64,000 bases of DNA from a virus: IMG/VR virus record IMGVR_UViG_3300017917_001194, positions 22,397 to 86,396 of that record, one strand, 5' to 3'. The position numbers were made by a program, and so were the translations under genes. The notes under the pieces are model-generated. The model was given only the letters and a program-made list of their open reading frames with translations, ran no database searches and was not told the DNA's origin. Numbering within the stretch: the stretch's first letter is position 1; each line of letters opens with the position of its first letter. Of this stretch, positions 63,314-64,000 are shown piece by piece.

Positions 63314-63594
63314 TCGTTTATCCTTACTACATTATTTTCAACTGTTCCTGGGCCGTAATCAACTCTCATGTTTTCCACACGTATACTTGCCAAGTGCGGT
63401 GGTACTAATTCGTAGCTAATAGTGTATTCACCGGGTTCAGCTTCTATAGGAATCATTTCCTCAAGATACTGATCAGTCCATGTCCAAGTGCGTTCTGTAA
63501 ACAATTCGTCGTTAACATACACGCGATAGATAGGAGGCAATCCTTCCCAATCGCAGTCAACGTCACACAGTACACGCACAAAATTCTTGGCCAT
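63310..63594 (-). CDS. Beta-sandwich-like virion-type protein (94 aa)
   Basis: Strand-rich: FVRVLCDVDCDWEGLPPIYR, YVNDELFTERTWTWTDQYLE, EAEPGEYTISYELVPPHLAS, IRVENMRVDYGPGTVENNVV. It resembles a small jelly-roll or Ig-like virion decoration protein. ATGA-coupled downstream. Name not assigned. Confidence 0.65.
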   Translation of the reverse strand: MAKNFVRVLCDVDCDWEGLPPIYRVYVNDELFTERTWTWTDQYLEEMIPIEAEPGEYTISYELVPPHLASIRVENMRVDYGPGTVENNVVRINE

Positions 63595-63625
63595 ACTGTA
63601 TTTAGTGGTATTAAATTTTAAGGGA

Positions 63626-64000
63626 TTAAAGGCTGAATGGATCTATAATGACAATTTGGCCGTCGTCTCTACGACCTAGATTTTCAATAGAACGTAAGTC
63701 TAACGGTGCTTGCCCGCCTAGAGCATCTTCAAGATCTTGTGTGGCTAACACTAACCCGTCGATTTGTTGTTCGTCGAGTTCAGGTGGGCGTGGCGTGTTG
63801 TTGTAAAATGCGTTAAGAGCATGTTCACCGCGTGGTAGTGCGCTCATCAACTCTTCGAGATAATATAGCACATGCTCTTCACCGTGTACAGGATTTAAGT
63901 ATTCCATTTCGTAAAGGAAATAACTTTCGCCGTCTACAGTAAAATCTCCAGCGTTGTATATGCGTGGATAGTGCGGGTTACGCTGATTACGCATGAAGAA
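63626..64000 (-). CDS. Kinase-fold-like protein, 5' end cut by window edge
   Basis: Only the C-terminal part is visible; the frame is still open at the right edge, so the ATG at 63994 may be internal. It contains NPHYPRIYNAGDFTVDGESY, a Y-E-M-E-Y-L hinge-like stretch, and ends RRDDGQIVIIDPFSL, which resembles the metal-binding D-P-F end region of protein-kinase-like or aminoglycoside-kinase folds. Phage virion proteins with such a fold are known. Low certainty. Confidence 0.5.
   Translation of the reverse strand, partial: FFMRNQRNPHYPRIYNAGDFTVDGESYFLYEMEYLNPVHGEEHVLYYLEELMSALPRGEHALNAFYNNTPRPPELDEQQIDGLVLATQDLEDALGGQAPLDLRSIENLGRRDDGQIVIIDPFSL

Noticed and set aside
1-64000. CRISPR array, integrase, transposase or origin of lysogeny
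   Set aside because: No direct-repeat/spacer pattern, recombinase motif or insertion-sequence end was seen. Homing endonucleases are the only mobile elements supported.

Overview
The window is a 64 kb piece of a large tailed-phage genome (myovirus type, T4 superfamily). The evidence is a T4-type family B DNA polymerase directly followed by a gp45-type sliding clamp, a T4 RNase H-like 5'-3' nuclease, T4-late-like promoter boxes (NATAAATA), dense genes with ATGA start/stop overlaps, about 26 tRNA genes, many free-standing homing endonucleases, and a run of likely virion genes at the right end. The host is not identified. Genes for ADP-heptose, surface-sugar-like chemistry and a proteobacterial-style tmRNA suggest a Gram-negative, probably aquatic, host. 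Almost everything is on the minus strand, so operons read right to left. The main plus-strand genes are three homing endonucleases, one radical SAM gene and one small late gene.

Layout: 1-3711 is an operon of 15 tiny proteins, most ending in a shared aromatic C-terminal motif (function unknown). 3793-7011 holds a MoxR ATPase, a metallophosphoesterase and small proteins, several behind sigma70-like promoters. 7036-13193 has a B12-type radical SAM protein, an ADP-heptose set (epimerase, cupin, heptose kinase, heptose nucleotidyltransferase) and an AhpD/AhpC peroxidase pair. 13209-19817 is a tRNA array (25 genes) invaded by HNH-type endonucleases. 20008-21922 has small exported or membrane proteins around what appears to be a circularly permuted tmRNA gene. 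22069-25899 has an acyltransferase, a miniature ketoacyl-synthase-like protein, a hydroxylase-like protein and more endonucleases. 26578-28585 has a MazG-like protein and the 5'-3' nuclease.

28593-46981 interleaves two programmes. One is 7-deazaguanine and nucleotide metabolism (NadE, QueE, phosphoribosyltransferase, PurT, QueD-like, HIT, FolE). The other is a glycan or small-molecule modification set (SGNH hydrolases, FkbM-like and other methyltransferases, glycosyltransferases, GalE, a short DegT-like protein, radical SAM enzymes). A second QueD-like protein (47942) and a DpdA-like transglycosylase (49784) complete a pathway that probably puts a 7-deazaguanine into phage DNA. No QueC is visible. 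52369-57947 is the replication block (clamp, polymerase, DsbA-like protein). 58087-64000 holds likely virion proteins plus a Dps-like ferritin.

Most striking: the permuted tmRNA, the array of small paralogs, a ketoacyl-synthase-like protein with the cysteine half cleanly missing, an AhpC/AhpD/Dps oxidative-stress set, an ADP-heptose set, a deazaguanine pathway without QueC, and a dioxygenase gene cut by one in-frame TAA.
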